A stretch of DNA of 64,000 nucleotides from Streptomyces sp. NBC_00273 (GTDB lineage Bacteria > Actinomycetota > Actinomycetes > Streptomycetales > Streptomycetaceae), in the NCBI RefSeq assembly GCF_036178145.1, contig NZ_CP108067.1:8075001-8139000 (forward strand). The letters are read 5' to 3'. The notes under the pieces are model-generated. The model made no database searches. It saw only the letters and a program-made list of their open reading frames with translations, and was not told where the DNA came from. Positions 47,747 to 56,964 of the stretch are shown in pieces (position 1 is the first letter of the stretch; the number at the start of each line of letters is the position of its first letter). The translations under genes and the position numbers were made by a program.

Positions 47747-49327
47747 ATGACGGACGCACAAGGACCCTCGGCCCCGGGCACGCGGTGCCTGGTCACCGGA
47801 GCCACCGGCTACATCGGCGGCCGGCTCGTCCCCGAGCTCATCGCCGCGGGCCACCGGGTGCGCTGCCTCGCCCGCACCCCGGAGAAGCTGCGCGACCACC
47901 CCTGGGCGGGGCAGGCGGAGATCGTCCGAGGCGACGTCATCGACGCCGCGTCGCTCCTGCGCGCCCTGCAGGACGTGGACGTCGCCTACTACCTCGTGCA
48001 CGCCCTCGGCACGGGGCGCGACTTCGAGCACACCGACCGACTGGCCGCACGGAACTTCGCCGAGCAGGCCCGCGCCGCCGGCGTCCGCCGCATCGTCTAC
48101 CTGGGCGGACTCACCCCGAGCGGGGTTCCCGACCGCGACCTCTCGCCCCATCTGCGCTCCCGCGCCGAGGTCGGGCGCATTCTCCTGGACTCCGGGGTCC
48201 CCACCACGGTGCTCCGTGCCGCCGTCATCATCGGCTCCGGCTCGGCCTCCTTCGAGATGCTCCGCTACCTGACCGAGCGACTGCCCGTGATGGTCACCCC
48301 CAGCTGGGTGCGCACCCGGATCCAGCCCATCGGCGTCCGCGACGTACTGCGCTACCTGGTCGGCAGCGCCCGCATGCCCGCCGAGGTCAGCCGCGCCTTC
48401 GACATCGGCGGCCCCGACGTCCTCACCTACCTCGACATGATGCGCCGCTACGCCCGGGTCGACGGGCTGCCCCGGCGTCTCATCCTGCCCGTACCGGTCC
48501 TCACCCCGCGGCTCTCCAGCCACTGGGTCGGCCTGGTCACCCCGGTGCCCCGCGCCATCGCCCGCCCCCTCGCGGAGTCCCTCAAGTACGAGGTCGTCTG
48601 CGACGAGCACGACATCGCCACGTGGGTGCCCGACCCGCCCGGCACCCCCCTCGACTTCGACACGGCCCTCACCTACGCCCTCCAGAAGGTCCGCGACGCC
48701 CAGGTCCTCACCCGCTGGTCCTCCGCCTCCGTGCCCGGCGCGCCCAGCGACCCGCTGCCCACCGACCCCGACTGGGCCGGCGGCAGCCTCTACACCGACG
48801 TGCGTGAACGCACCGTCGAAGCCTCGCCGCAGGCCCTGTGGCGGGTCGTGGAGGGGATCGGCGGGGAGAACGGCTGGTACTCCTTCCCGCTCGCCTGGGC
48901 CGTCCGCGGCCGGTTCGACCGGCTCGTCGGGGGCGTCGGACTGCGCCGGGGACGTCGGGACGCCGCGCACCTGCGGGTCGGCGATTCCCTGGACTTCTGG
49001 AGGGTCGAGGAGATCGAACGCGGCCGGCTGCTCAGGCTCCGCGCCGAGATGCGGCTGCCCGGCCTCGCCTGGCTGGAGATGTACGTCGAGCAGGACGGGG
49101 ACGGCCCCACCCGGTACCGGCAGCGGGCGCTCTTCCACCCGCGCGGACTGGCCGGTCACCTGTACTGGTGGAGCGTCTCGCCGTTCCACGCCGTGGTCTT
49201 CGGGGGCATGGCCCGCAACATCGCGCGCACGGCGGAGGCGGGTGACGACCGCGGTCCGGCCGCATCCCAGGGATCCGCCGCGTCCCCCGCATCGGGTGCA
49301 TCCGCCGCGGCCGCCCGCGCCGAATGA
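47747..49327 (+). CDS. NAD(P)-binding SDR fused to an SRPBCC-like (DUF2867) domain
   Basis: This 526-aa two-domain protein has an N-terminal extended-SDR/NmrA half (GTRCLVTGATGYIGGRLVPE, VAYYLVHALG, RIVYLGGLTPSG, VLRAAVIIGSGS). A C-terminal DUF2867 half starts at about residue 355 (ERTVEASPQALWRVVEGIGG, WYSFPLAWAVRGRFDRLVGG). The SDR half shows no clear YxxxK, so it may only bind the cofactor. Fusions of this type occur next to photolyase and singlet-oxygen response genes. It starts 107 nt after the fasciclin stop and precedes photolyase by 76 nt. It may belong to the light regulon. Confidence 0.9.
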   Translation: MTDAQGPSAPGTRCLVTGATGYIGGRLVPELIAAGHRVRCLARTPEKLRDHPWAGQAEIVRGDVIDAASLLRALQDVDVAYYLVHALGTGRDFEHTDRLAARNFAEQARAAGVRRIVYLGGLTPSGVPDRDLSPHLRSRAEVGRILLDSGVPTTVLRAAVIIGSGSASFEMLRYLTERLPVMVTPSWVRTRIQPIGVRDVLRYLVGSARMPAEVSRAFDIGGPDVLTYLDMMRRYARVDGLPRRLILPVPVLTPRLSSHWVGLVTPVPRAIARPLAESLKYEVVCDEHDIATWVPDPPGTPLDFDTALTYALQKVRDAQVLTRWSSASVPGAPSDPLPTDPDWAGGSLYTDVRERTVEASPQALWRVVEGIGGENGWYSFPLAWAVRGRFDRLVGGVGLRRGRRDAAHLRVGDSLDFWRVEEIERGRLLRLRAEMRLPGLAWLEMYVEQDGDGPTRYRQRALFHPRGLAGHLYWWSVSPFHAVVFGGMARNIARTAEAGDDRGPAASQGSAASPASGASAAAARAE

Positions 49328-49403
49328 CGGGCAAGGCCAGCCCAGCGACCACTGCGCGGCACCTCCGGGGCCCGCCCGGTGGCCCGATGCCAGGAGCAGC
49401 ACC

Positions 49404-50783
49404 ATGAACGTCTCGGTCGTCCTGTTCACCTCGGACCTCCGCGTCCACGACCATCCGCCGCTGCGCGCCGCGCTGGGCCCCGGGAACGAGACCGTTCCGC
49501 TCTTCGTCCGGGACCCGGCGGTCGACCGCGCCGGCTTCGCGGCGCCCAACCGGCTCGCCTTCCTCGCGGACTGCCTGGCCGGACTCGACTCCGGGCTGCG
49601 CGAGCGCGGCGGCCGGCTCGTGGTGCGCTCGGGGGACCCCGTCGCCGAGGTGTGCGCCGTCGTACGGCAGGCCGACGCCGACGAGGTGCACATGGCGGCC
49701 GGGTGCAGCGCCTTCGCCCTGCGCCGCGAACAGCGGCTGCGCAGCGCCCTGGAGGCCGACGGGCGGCGCCTGTACGTCCACGACGGCGTGGTCACCGCCC
49801 TGCCCGCCGGCGCCGTGACGCCCAGCGGATCCGATCACTTCGCCGTCTTCACCCCGTACTTCAGGCGCTGGTCGAGCGAGCGGCTGCGCGAGCCGCTCGC
49901 GCCGCCGCACGAGGTCCGGGTGCCCGGAGCGATCCGCTCCGAGGCGCTCCCGTCCCGCGCCGCGGTAGCCGCCGTCTCGGCGGGCCTGGCCACCGGGGGC
50001 GAGCCGGAGGGCAGACAGCGTCTCGTGGACTGGCTGAAGGAGTACGCCGACGGGTACGAGGAAGGCCACGACGACCTGCCCGGCGACGCCACCTCCCGAC
50101 TCTCCCCGTACATCCACTTCGGCGCGGTCTCGGCGGCAGAGGCCGTGCACCGGGCGCGGTCCCGGGGCGGAGCGGGCGCCGAGGCCTTCGTACGACAGCT
50201 CTGCTGGCGCGACTTCCAGTACCAGCTCCTCGCCGCCCGCCCCGGCGCCGCCGCCCGGGACTACCGCACCCGGGCCGACCGCTGGCGGCGCGGCGAGGCG
50301 GCCGAGGCCGACCTGCTCGCCTGGAAGGAGGGCCGCACCGGCTACCCGGTGGTGGACGCGGCCATGCGGCAACTCGCCCACGAGGGCTGGATGCCGGGCC
50401 GGGGCCGGCTGCTCGCCGCGTCCTTCCTGACCAAGACGCTCTACATCGACTGGCGCGCCGGAGCCCGCCACTTCCTCGACCTGCTGGTCGACGGCGACGT
50501 GGCCAACAACCAGCTCAACTGGCAGTGGGTGGCCGGCACCGGTACCGACAGCCGCCCCAACCGGGTGCTCAACCCGGTGATCCAGGGCAAGCGGTACGAC
50601 CCCGACGGCGCGTACGTACGGCGCTGGATCCCGGAACTCGCCGGACTGCCGGGCCCTTCGGTCCACGAGCCCTGGCGGCTGGCCGGCCCGGAACGGGCCC
50701 GGTACGACTACCCGCACCCCCTGGTCGGGCTCCCGGAAGGGCTCGCCCGCTTCCGGCAGGCCCGCGGCAAGGACGGCCCGTGA
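49404..50783 (+). CDS. phr: Deoxyribodipyrimidine photolyase (CPD class I)
   Basis: This 459-aa FAD enzyme repairs UV-induced cyclobutane dimers using blue light. The N-terminal antenna-binding Rossmann domain opens VSVVLFTSDLRVHDHPPLRA. The FAD domain shows RLSPYIHFGAVSAAEA, FVRQLCWRDFQYQLL, GYPVVDAAMRQLAHEGWMPG and NQLNWQWVAGTGTDSRPNR. The Trp chain residues in WRDF, GWM and LNWQWVAG are present. ATG 49404 follows AGGAG. It is next to the LitR/LitS light-responsive pair, with one hydrolase gene between, so light-inducible control is expected. Confidence 0.95.
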   Translation: MNVSVVLFTSDLRVHDHPPLRAALGPGNETVPLFVRDPAVDRAGFAAPNRLAFLADCLAGLDSGLRERGGRLVVRSGDPVAEVCAVVRQADADEVHMAAGCSAFALRREQRLRSALEADGRRLYVHDGVVTALPAGAVTPSGSDHFAVFTPYFRRWSSERLREPLAPPHEVRVPGAIRSEALPSRAAVAAVSAGLATGGEPEGRQRLVDWLKEYADGYEEGHDDLPGDATSRLSPYIHFGAVSAAEAVHRARSRGGAGAEAFVRQLCWRDFQYQLLAARPGAAARDYRTRADRWRRGEAAEADLLAWKEGRTGYPVVDAAMRQLAHEGWMPGRGRLLAASFLTKTLYIDWRAGARHFLDLLVDGDVANNQLNWQWVAGTGTDSRPNRVLNPVIQGKRYDPDGAYVRRWIPELAGLPGPSVHEPWRLAGPERARYDYPHPLVGLPEGLARFRQARGKDGP

Positions 50784-50828
50784 CCCCACCGGCTGTCGGG
50801 GGCCACCACCGGGTGTCAGACTGGACGG

Positions 50829-51767
50829 GTGTTCGGAAGACGCTTGGTCCGGGCCCGTCGCGTGTCCGCCGCCGCTGTCACCCTCGCCGTCTCGCTCGCG
50901 CTGTGCGCGGGGGCGGCGCCCGAGGCGGCCCGGGACGACGGGGACGGCCGGGCCCGCCCGGTGGACATCGGTGGCGGTCGCCGCGTGCTGCTGGACTGCC
51001 GCGGATCAGGATCCCCCACGGTCGTGCTCGTGTCCGGTGCCAGGGGCGCGTCGGACGAGTGGACGCACATCGCGGACGCAGCGCGTCCGGGGGCCGACCC
51101 GAAGCCCGATCCGTCGGCGGTGCTCCCGGAGGTCGCCCGGTTCACGCGGGTGTGCGCCTACGACCGTCCCGGCACGACCCGGCTGGACGGTACGCCGAAC
51201 CGTTCGACGCCGGTGACCCAGCCCACCACGGCTGCGGCGGGCGTCGGGGACCTGCGGGCAGCGCTCGCCGCGGCCGGTGAGCACCCGCCGTACGTCCTGG
51301 TCGGTGCCTCGTGGGGAGCGATGATCGCCTCGCTGTTCGCGCGTACCGAGCCGGCGCGGACCGCCGGGGTGGTGACCGTCGACGGCGCCTCCCCGTTCCT
51401 CAAGGACACCCTGACACCGGCCCAGTGGTCGGCGTGGATGGACAAGGTCCGGGCCATGGACACCGGGAAGGGCCTCGAAACACCGGACTACCCCGCCGCC
51501 GTGCGGGAGCTGCGCGGGGCGCCGGCCCTGCCCCGGGGCCTGCCCGCCGTCGTGCTCACCTCCGACCACCCCTGGGACCTCTCGGTCGGAGGCGGATCGA
51601 CCTGGCCGGCCTGGCTGGCCGCCCAGCGGCGCCTGGCCGAGGACCTGCGGGCCCGGCACGTCACCGACACCGACAGCGGCCACGGCATCGCCGTCGAGCA
51701 GCCGCGGCTCGTCGTGCGGGCGATCCGCGACGTGGTCGAGCAGGCCCGCGCCGGTCAGGAGCGGTGA
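50829..51767 (+). CDS. Secreted alpha/beta hydrolase
   Basis: This 312-aa protein has a likely Sec leader (VSAAAVTLAVSLALCAGAAP). The hydrolase fold then runs GRRVLLDCRGSGSPTVVLVS, VCAYDRPGTTRLDGTPN, the nucleophile elbow VLVGASWGAMIASL, and TDTDSGHGIAVEQPRLVV with the catalytic His. The start is GTG 50829. The last 13 nt overlap the 3' end of the convergent LitR-like gene (51755-51767). The function is an unknown ester or epoxide hydrolase. Confidence 0.85.
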   Translation: MFGRRLVRARRVSAAAVTLAVSLALCAGAAPEAARDDGDGRARPVDIGGGRRVLLDCRGSGSPTVVLVSGARGASDEWTHIADAARPGADPKPDPSAVLPEVARFTRVCAYDRPGTTRLDGTPNRSTPVTQPTTAAAGVGDLRAALAAAGEHPPYVLVGASWGAMIASLFARTEPARTAGVVTVDGASPFLKDTLTPAQWSAWMDKVRAMDTGKGLETPDYPAAVRELRGAPALPRGLPAVVLTSDHPWDLSVGGGSTWPAWLAAQRRLAEDLRARHVTDTDSGHGIAVEQPRLVVRAIRDVVEQARAGQER

Positions 51768-52822
51768 GCGGCCGCTCCTGCGCCTCCCCGTCCCGCCGCG
51801 GTCGTCGCCGCCTCGCACAGTCCGCGCAGCAGGCCCAGGGCCTCCCGCAGCCCGCCGGGGCGCAGCATGCCCGGGGCGGGTACCGGCCCCGCCCAGCCGG
51901 GGCCCGCCAGGAGGACCGTGGTCCGGGCCCGGGCGCCCTTGACGCCCCAGGTGGTGTCGGCGACGTGCCGGGCCAGGGCGTGGTGCGCCGTGGAGCGGGC
52001 CTGGGCCCACAGCACGACCGCGACCGGTCCCGTCCGGCGCACGGCCTGGTCGAGCGCCTCGGGCGGCACCGCCGCCCCGAACATCCGGGCGGGCAGTCCC
52101 AGTTCGGCGAGACCGGCAGTGAGCGCCTCCAGCGGGAGCGTGTGCTGCTCGCCCGGTACGCACGCCAGCAGGATCGGGGGAGCGCTCGCCCGGGGTCCGG
52201 ACGGCGCCCCGATGCTCACGCGGCGCAGCGCGGTCGAGACGTGCCAGGAGAGCAGGTGCTCGACCTCGACGTACTGGTCGCCCGAGGTCTCCCACTTGCG
52301 CCCCACGGCGTGCAGGGTCGGCACCATCACCTCCTCCCAGGTGGTGACGAGGCCGTACTCGCCGATCAGGGAGCCGAGCATCTCGTCCATGGTCGGTGAA
52401 TCGAGGCGGACGGCGGCGCGGCCCAGCCCCCGGCACTCCTGGCGCACGTCGCCGAGCGGCAGGCCGTTGCCCGAACCCGGCTGACGGGCCGGTGCTGCGG
52501 CGGTGACGGCCGCGGGCACCGAGGGTGCCGAGGGCGCGGGTGCGGCGGGCGCGGCGGGCACCGTCCCGGCCAGGGCGGCGCGCGCGGCCTCCGCGGGCGG
52601 CACCCCCGACGCGGTCAGGCGGCACATCTCCTGGAGGACCGCGATGTCCCCGGAGGTCCACCGCCGGTGCTTGCCGTCCTCGCGGGCGGCCGGCCCGATG
52701 CCGTACCGCCGGTCCCAGGAGCGCAGCGTCGTGGGGGCGACCCCCAGCCGGCGTGCCACGGCTCCGGTGGTGATGCCGTGCGCGGGCCCGGCGGGCTCGC
52801 CGGGCTGTGCGGGCTCGTTCAT
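51755..52822 (-). CDS. litR: MerR-family, B12-binding photoreceptor-type regulator (LitR/CarH-like)
   Basis: This 355-aa protein has an N-terminal MerR helix-turn-helix (GAVARRLGVAPTTLRSWDRR, YGIGPAAREDGKHRRWTSGD), an Ala/Pro linker, then a CarH-like helical bundle with WEEVMVPTLHAVGRKW and VEVEHLLSWHVS. A cobalamin-binding Rossmann domain follows (LLACVPGEQHTLPLEALTAG). The Glu-His and Gln-His positions match those that sandwich adenosylcobalamin in CarH. In such proteins darkness favours DNA binding and light releases it. ATG 52822 is adopted because sequence further upstream is antisense to LitS. It diverges from the LitS-like sigma, which it probably represses in the dark. Confidence 0.85.
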   Translation of the reverse strand: MNEPAQPGEPAGPAHGITTGAVARRLGVAPTTLRSWDRRYGIGPAAREDGKHRRWTSGDIAVLQEMCRLTASGVPPAEAARAALAGTVPAAPAAPAPSAPSVPAAVTAAAPARQPGSGNGLPLGDVRQECRGLGRAAVRLDSPTMDEMLGSLIGEYGLVTTWEEVMVPTLHAVGRKWETSGDQYVEVEHLLSWHVSTALRRVSIGAPSGPRASAPPILLACVPGEQHTLPLEALTAGLAELGLPARMFGAAVPPEALDQAVRRTGPVAVVLWAQARSTAHHALARHVADTTWGVKGARARTTVLLAGPGWAGPVPAPGMLRPGGLREALGLLRGLCEAATTAAGRGGAGAAAHRS

Positions 52823-52830
52823 GCCTCCAT

Positions 52831-52868
52831 CATGCGACGCACAACCGATGCGAGTGGAATCGATGCAC
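52831..52868. promoter_or_regulatory. Three spaced ATGC repeats, candidate LitR operator
   Basis: CATGCGA (52831-52837), GATGCGA (52847-52853) and GATGCAC (52862-52868) recur at 15-16 bp spacing in the divergent litR/litS region. CarH-type regulators bind several direct repeats overlapping promoters, so these fit the expected design. The exact sequence has not been matched to a known operator. Confidence 0.45.
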
Positions 52869-52921
52869 GCGCGGGTCGGAATCTGGACGGGAACCGGTAC
52901 CGGCCCCGAGGAGCAGTCGCC

Positions 52922-53653
52922 ATGACCGCACAGAGCGTCACCGTCAGGCCGTCCCCCGTGACCGCGGCCCGGGACCGGCTCCTCGACCACGAGGTCGCCG
53001 AGGGTTTCGTACGCGGCGACGAGCGGTGCCTGAGCGCCGCGTACCGGCGCTGGGGCGGGCTCGTCCTCGCCCTGGCGGCCCGCACCCTCGGCGATTCCCG
53101 GGAGGCCGAGGACGTCAGCCAGCAGGTCTTCCTGGCCGCCTGGCAGGGCCGCGCGAACTACCGGCCGGAGCGCGGCCCGTTCCCCGGCTGGCTCGTCGGC
53201 ATCACCCGGCGGAAGATCGCCGACGCGCTCACGGCCCGTACCCGCAGGCTCGACCTGGTCGCCGCGGCCGGCGCCGCCCTGCCGCACCCGGGCGAGCCGC
53301 CGGCGGGCCCGGAAACCGTCCTGGACCGGCTGCTCGTCACCGACGAACTGGCGAAACTGCCCCGCGCGCAGCGGGAGGTGCTGGCCATGGCCTTCTACGC
53401 GGACCTCACCCAGGCCCAGATCGCCGAGCGCACCGGACTGCCGCTGGGCACCGTCAAGAGCCACGCCCGGCGGGGGTTGCACCGGATGCGCCACTGCCTC
53501 GGCGGCGAGGAGCGCGACGGCGGAGGTGGTGGAGCCGGCCGGTCCGCGGCACCCGTCGAAACAAGATCCCATCCGCCGCCCGTCCAGCACCGAAGTACCC
53601 GTGAAACGGCCGGCACCGGCCGTGCGGACAGGCGAGCGCGAGGGGTTGAGTGA
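52922..53653 (+). CDS. litS: ECF sigma factor, LitS-like
   Basis: This 243-aa sigma-70 factor has region 2 with VAEGFVRGDERCLSAAYRRW, SREAEDVSQQVFLAAWQGRA and FPGWLVGITRRKIADALTA. Region 4 is LPRAQREVLAMAFYADLTQA, QIAERTGLPLGTVKSHARRG. An unusual 45-residue Gly/Pro/Arg-rich tail follows region 4, absent from most ECF factors. ATG 52922 follows GAGGAG. It diverges from the B12-dependent LitR-like repressor, and the downstream amine oxidase gene begins 1 nt after its stop. It should direct the light-induced lipid/repair operon. Confidence 0.9.
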   Translation: MTAQSVTVRPSPVTAARDRLLDHEVAEGFVRGDERCLSAAYRRWGGLVLALAARTLGDSREAEDVSQQVFLAAWQGRANYRPERGPFPGWLVGITRRKIADALTARTRRLDLVAAAGAALPHPGEPPAGPETVLDRLLVTDELAKLPRAQREVLAMAFYADLTQAQIAERTGLPLGTVKSHARRGLHRMRHCLGGEERDGGGGGAGRSAAPVETRSHPPPVQHRSTRETAGTGRADRRARGVE

Positions 53654-53654
53654 C

Positions 53655-54911
53655 GTGGACCGGCAGAGAGTGGCAGTGGTGGGCGGGGGCGTGGCCGGGC
53701 TGACGGCCGCCCACATCCTGCAACGCACCTACGACGTGGTGCTGTACGAGGCGGACGACCGCCTCGGAGGCCACGCCCACACCCATGAGCTACCCACCGA
53801 GGACGCGGGAACGGTCCAGGTGGACAGCGGATTCATCGTGCACAACGAGCGCACCTACCCGCACCTGCTGCGGCTGTTCCGCGAACTCGGCGTCACCACC
53901 CAGGAATCCGAGATGAGCATGTCCGTCCGGTGCGACGGCTGCGGCCTGGAGTACGCGGGCGCCCGGGGCGCGGCCGGACTGCTCGGCGGGGGCAACCTGC
54001 TGCGCGGCCGCCACCTGCGCATGCTCGCCGAGGTGCCGCGCTTCCACCGCGCCGCCCGCCAGACGCTCGCCTCCCCCGACGACGGCCAGACCCTGGGGGA
54101 GTTCCTCGACCGGCGCGGCTTCTCCCCCTACTTCATCGGCCACTTCGCCATCCCGCTCGTCGCGGCCGTCTGGTCGTGCGCACCGGACACCGCCCTCCAG
54201 TACCCCGCCCGCTACCTCTTCCGCTTCCTGGACCACCACGGACTGCTCTCCGTCAAGGGGTCCCCGCAGTGGCGAACGGTCACGGGCGGTTCGGCGAGCT
54301 ACGTGGCCAAGGCCGCCAAGCACCTGACCTCCGTCCGCACCTCGACCCCGGTCCGGGCCGTCACGCGCGCCGCCGACCACGCGCGCGTGCTCACCCCGGA
54401 CGGCGACTCGACCCCGTACGCGGCCGTGGTCATCGCCGTCCACCCCGACCAGGCGCTGCGCCTGCTGGCCGATCCGACCGAGGACGAGGTCCGGATCCTC
54501 GGCGCCTTCACGTACTCCCGCAACCCCACCGTGCTGCACCGCGACACCTCGCTGCTGCCCCGCTCCGCGCACGCGCGCGCCTCCTGGAACTACTGGCTCC
54601 CCTCCTGCTCGGCCCGGCCCGAGAGCGTGCAGGTCAGCTACGACATGAACCGGCTCCAGCAGCTGCCGACCGCCGAGCCGCACATCGTCACCCTCAACGC
54701 CCGCGGCCGGGTCCACCCCTTCGACGTGATCGCCCGCATGGTGTACGAGCACCCCGTCTACACCCCCCGGTCCGTCGCGGCGCAGCAGGAACTGCCCCGG
54801 CTGAACACCTCCGTGACCGCCTTCGCCGGCGCCTACCACGGTTGGGGCTTCCACGAGGACGGCTGCCGCTCCGGCGTCGCCGCGGCCGAGGCCCTGGGGG
54901 TGCAGTGGTGA
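53655..54911 (+). CDS. FAD-dependent amine-oxidase-like protein (UfaO-like)
   Basis: This 418-aa flavoprotein has the dinucleotide motif RVAVVGGGVAGLTAAHILQR, then LYEADDRLGGHAHTHELPTE. The central part has SGFIVHNERTYPHLLRLFRE, FIGHFAIPLVAAVWSCAPDT and the C-terminal AGAYHGWGFHEDGCRSGVAA. This matches the subfamily that accompanies DUF1365 and CFA synthase in singlet-oxygen regulons, where a relative acts in furan fatty-acid formation. GTG 53655 is 1 nt after the sigma stop, with GAGGGG 9 nt upstream. An apparent upstream extension is antisense to nothing and has no ribosome-binding site. The substrate is inferred to be a membrane lipid acyl chain. Confidence 0.85.
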   Translation: MDRQRVAVVGGGVAGLTAAHILQRTYDVVLYEADDRLGGHAHTHELPTEDAGTVQVDSGFIVHNERTYPHLLRLFRELGVTTQESEMSMSVRCDGCGLEYAGARGAAGLLGGGNLLRGRHLRMLAEVPRFHRAARQTLASPDDGQTLGEFLDRRGFSPYFIGHFAIPLVAAVWSCAPDTALQYPARYLFRFLDHHGLLSVKGSPQWRTVTGGSASYVAKAAKHLTSVRTSTPVRAVTRAADHARVLTPDGDSTPYAAVVIAVHPDQALRLLADPTEDEVRILGAFTYSRNPTVLHRDTSLLPRSAHARASWNYWLPSCSARPESVQVSYDMNRLQQLPTAEPHIVTLNARGRVHPFDVIARMVYEHPVYTPRSVAAQQELPRLNTSVTAFAGAYHGWGFHEDGCRSGVAAAEALGVQW

Positions 54912-55669
54912 ACGGCACCCCCGTGCGGCTGGCCCCGCCCCGCGTACCGGCCCTCTACGAGTGCACCGTGGCCCACGCCCGCACCACCCCCGTCCGCCAC
55001 GCCTTCCTCCAGCGCACCTACTTGTGGCTCATCGACATCGACGACCCACCCCGCATACCCAGGGCGCTGCGCCCGCTGGCCCGCTTCGACCCCCGTGACC
55101 ACTTCGGCGGCCGGGCCCCCACCCTGCGCGCGGGCCTGCAGGCCCAACTCGCCGCCCACGGGGTGGAGAACGCCGACGGGCGCGTCCTGATGCTCGCCCA
55201 CGCCCGGGTCCTCGGCCACGTCTTCAACCCGCTGACCCTCTACTGGTGCCACGACCGCGCCGGCACCCCGGTCTGCGTCGTCGCCGAGGTCCACAACACC
55301 TACGGCGAGCGCCACTGCTACCTGCTGCGCCCCGGCGCCGACGGACTGTCCGAGGTCCCCAAGGACTTCTACGTCTCGCCGTTCTTCGCGGTCGAGGGCT
55401 TCTACCGGATGCGGCTGCCCGTCCCCGGCGACCACCTCGACCTGACCGTGCAACTGCGCCACGACGACGGGACCTGCCCGTTCACCGCGACCGTACGGGG
55501 CACTTACCGCCCGGCCGGTGCCCGCGCCCTGCTCGGCGCCGCCCTGCGCCACCCGTGGTCCACGGCCCGGGTCTCCGCCGGCATCCGCATCCACGGCATC
55601 CGCCTCTTCCTCCGCGGCCTCCCGGTCCGCCCCCGTCCCGTCCGTTCCCCGCAGGAAGGCACCCTGTGA
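54908..55669 (+). CDS. DUF1365 protein
   Basis: This 253-aa protein has the typical DUF1365 motifs: LYECTVAHARTTPVRHAFLQ, RTYLWLIDIDD, RVLGHVFNPLTLYWCHDR, VAEVHNTYGERHCYLL, PKDFYVSPFFAVEGFYRMRL and a His-containing VQLRHDDGT. It is soluble. The conserved His-x-His-type positions suggest metal or lipid binding, but function is unproven. GTG 54908 overlaps the amine-oxidase stop (GTGA), and its own end overlaps the CFA-type gene. In proteobacteria the same order accompanies a singlet-oxygen response, so it may help modify fatty acids. Confidence 0.9.
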   Translation: MNGTPVRLAPPRVPALYECTVAHARTTPVRHAFLQRTYLWLIDIDDPPRIPRALRPLARFDPRDHFGGRAPTLRAGLQAQLAAHGVENADGRVLMLAHARVLGHVFNPLTLYWCHDRAGTPVCVVAEVHNTYGERHCYLLRPGADGLSEVPKDFYVSPFFAVEGFYRMRLPVPGDHLDLTVQLRHDDGTCPFTATVRGTYRPAGARALLGAALRHPWSTARVSAGIRIHGIRLFLRGLPVRPRPVRSPQEGTL

Positions 55670-56964
55670 CCATCTCGTACGTCCCGGCCCACGAGAGCGC
55701 GCTCGCACCCGTCGACCCGGCGCGCTGGCCCGACGTGGCCCGGCCGCCCCACACCTCGGCCCTGCGCACCGCCGTCGCCGAGCGGATCATCGGCCGGGCC
55801 CTCGCCCGGCTCCCGCTGCGGGTCCGGCACGGGGCCGGGGAGCCGTCCCCCTACCGCGTTCCCCGGCAGGAGGGGGCGCTGCCCACCCTCACCCTCCACG
55901 ACCCCGGGGCCTTCCACCGCCGGATCGGCGCGGACGGCCTGATCGGCTTCGGAGAGTCGTACATGGCCGGGGAATGGGACAGCGACGACCTGGTCGACGT
56001 GCTGACCGTGCTCGCCACCCACGTCGACGACCTGGTGCCGGCGCCGCTGCGCCGACTGCGCGAAGCCTGGGTGCGCGGGCGCCCGGAGCAGCAGCGCAAC
56101 ACCCCCGAGGGGGCGCGGGAGAACATCCACCGCCACTACGACCTGTCCAACGAACTGTTCACCCTGTTCCTCGACCGGAGCATGAGCTACTCCTCGGCGG
56201 TCTTCGCCGCCTTCCCCGCCTCACCCACCACCTTCACCGCCGCCCAGCACCGCAAGATCGACCGGCTCCTCGACCTCGCGGACGTCGGACCCGGCACCCG
56301 GATGCTGGAGATCGGCACCGGGTGGGGCGAGCTGGCGATCCGGGCCGCCTCCCGGGGTGCCGAGGTGCTGACCGTGACCCTCTCCGCCGAGCAGCGCGAC
56401 CTGGCCCGGGAACGCATTGCCGCAGCCGGACTCGGCGACCGGATCACCGTCGAACTGCGCGACTACCGGCACGTCGAAGGCTCCTTCGACGCCGTCGTCA
56501 GCGTCGAGATGATCGAAGCGGTCGGCGCCGAGTACTGGGCCACCTACTTCGCCGCCCTGCGCCGGCTCCTCGCCCCCGGCGGCCGCGTCGCCCTCCAGGC
56601 CATCACCATGCCCCACGAGCGCATGCTCCTCACCGCCCGCACGCACACCTGGATCAGCAAGTACATCTTCCCCGGCGGGGTCATCCCCTCCCGTGAGGCG
56701 ATCACCCGCGCGAGCGCGGCGGCCGGGCTCGGCATCGTGGCGGACGACGGCTTCGGCGACCACTACGCCGAGACGCTGCGGCTGTGGCGCGAGGAGTTCG
56801 ACCGCCGGGCCGACTCCGTCGCCGCCCTCGGCTTCGACCGCACCTTCCACCGCATGTGGGAGCTCTACCTCGCCTACTCCGAGGCCGGATTCCGCTCGCG
56901 CTACCTGGACGTACGCCAACTCCTGCTCACCGCCGACGACCACGGGCCGCAGGAGCCCCGATGA
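55666..56964 (+). CDS. Cyclopropane-fatty-acid-synthase-like SAM methyltransferase
   Basis: This 432-aa enzyme methylates unsaturated acyl chains of membrane lipids using SAM. The C-terminal half has NIHRHYDLSNELFTLFLDRS, MSYSSAVF, the SAM motif MLEIGTGWGELAIRAA, VTLSAEQRDLARERI and SVEMIEAVGAEYWATYFAAL. YIFPGGVIPS follows. The catalytic Cys position in canonical CFA synthase is replaced in this subgroup. The N-terminal half is the usual helical lipid-binding domain. GTG 55666 and the ATGA overlap with the next gene show tight coupling. The exact product, cyclopropane, methyl-branched or furan precursor, is uncertain. Confidence 0.9.
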   Translation: MTISYVPAHESALAPVDPARWPDVARPPHTSALRTAVAERIIGRALARLPLRVRHGAGEPSPYRVPRQEGALPTLTLHDPGAFHRRIGADGLIGFGESYMAGEWDSDDLVDVLTVLATHVDDLVPAPLRRLREAWVRGRPEQQRNTPEGARENIHRHYDLSNELFTLFLDRSMSYSSAVFAAFPASPTTFTAAQHRKIDRLLDLADVGPGTRMLEIGTGWGELAIRAASRGAEVLTVTLSAEQRDLARERIAAAGLGDRITVELRDYRHVEGSFDAVVSVEMIEAVGAEYWATYFAALRRLLAPGGRVALQAITMPHERMLLTARTHTWISKYIFPGGVIPSREAITRASAAAGLGIVADDGFGDHYAETLRLWREEFDRRADSVAALGFDRTFHRMWELYLAYSEAGFRSRYLDVRQLLLTADDHGPQEPR

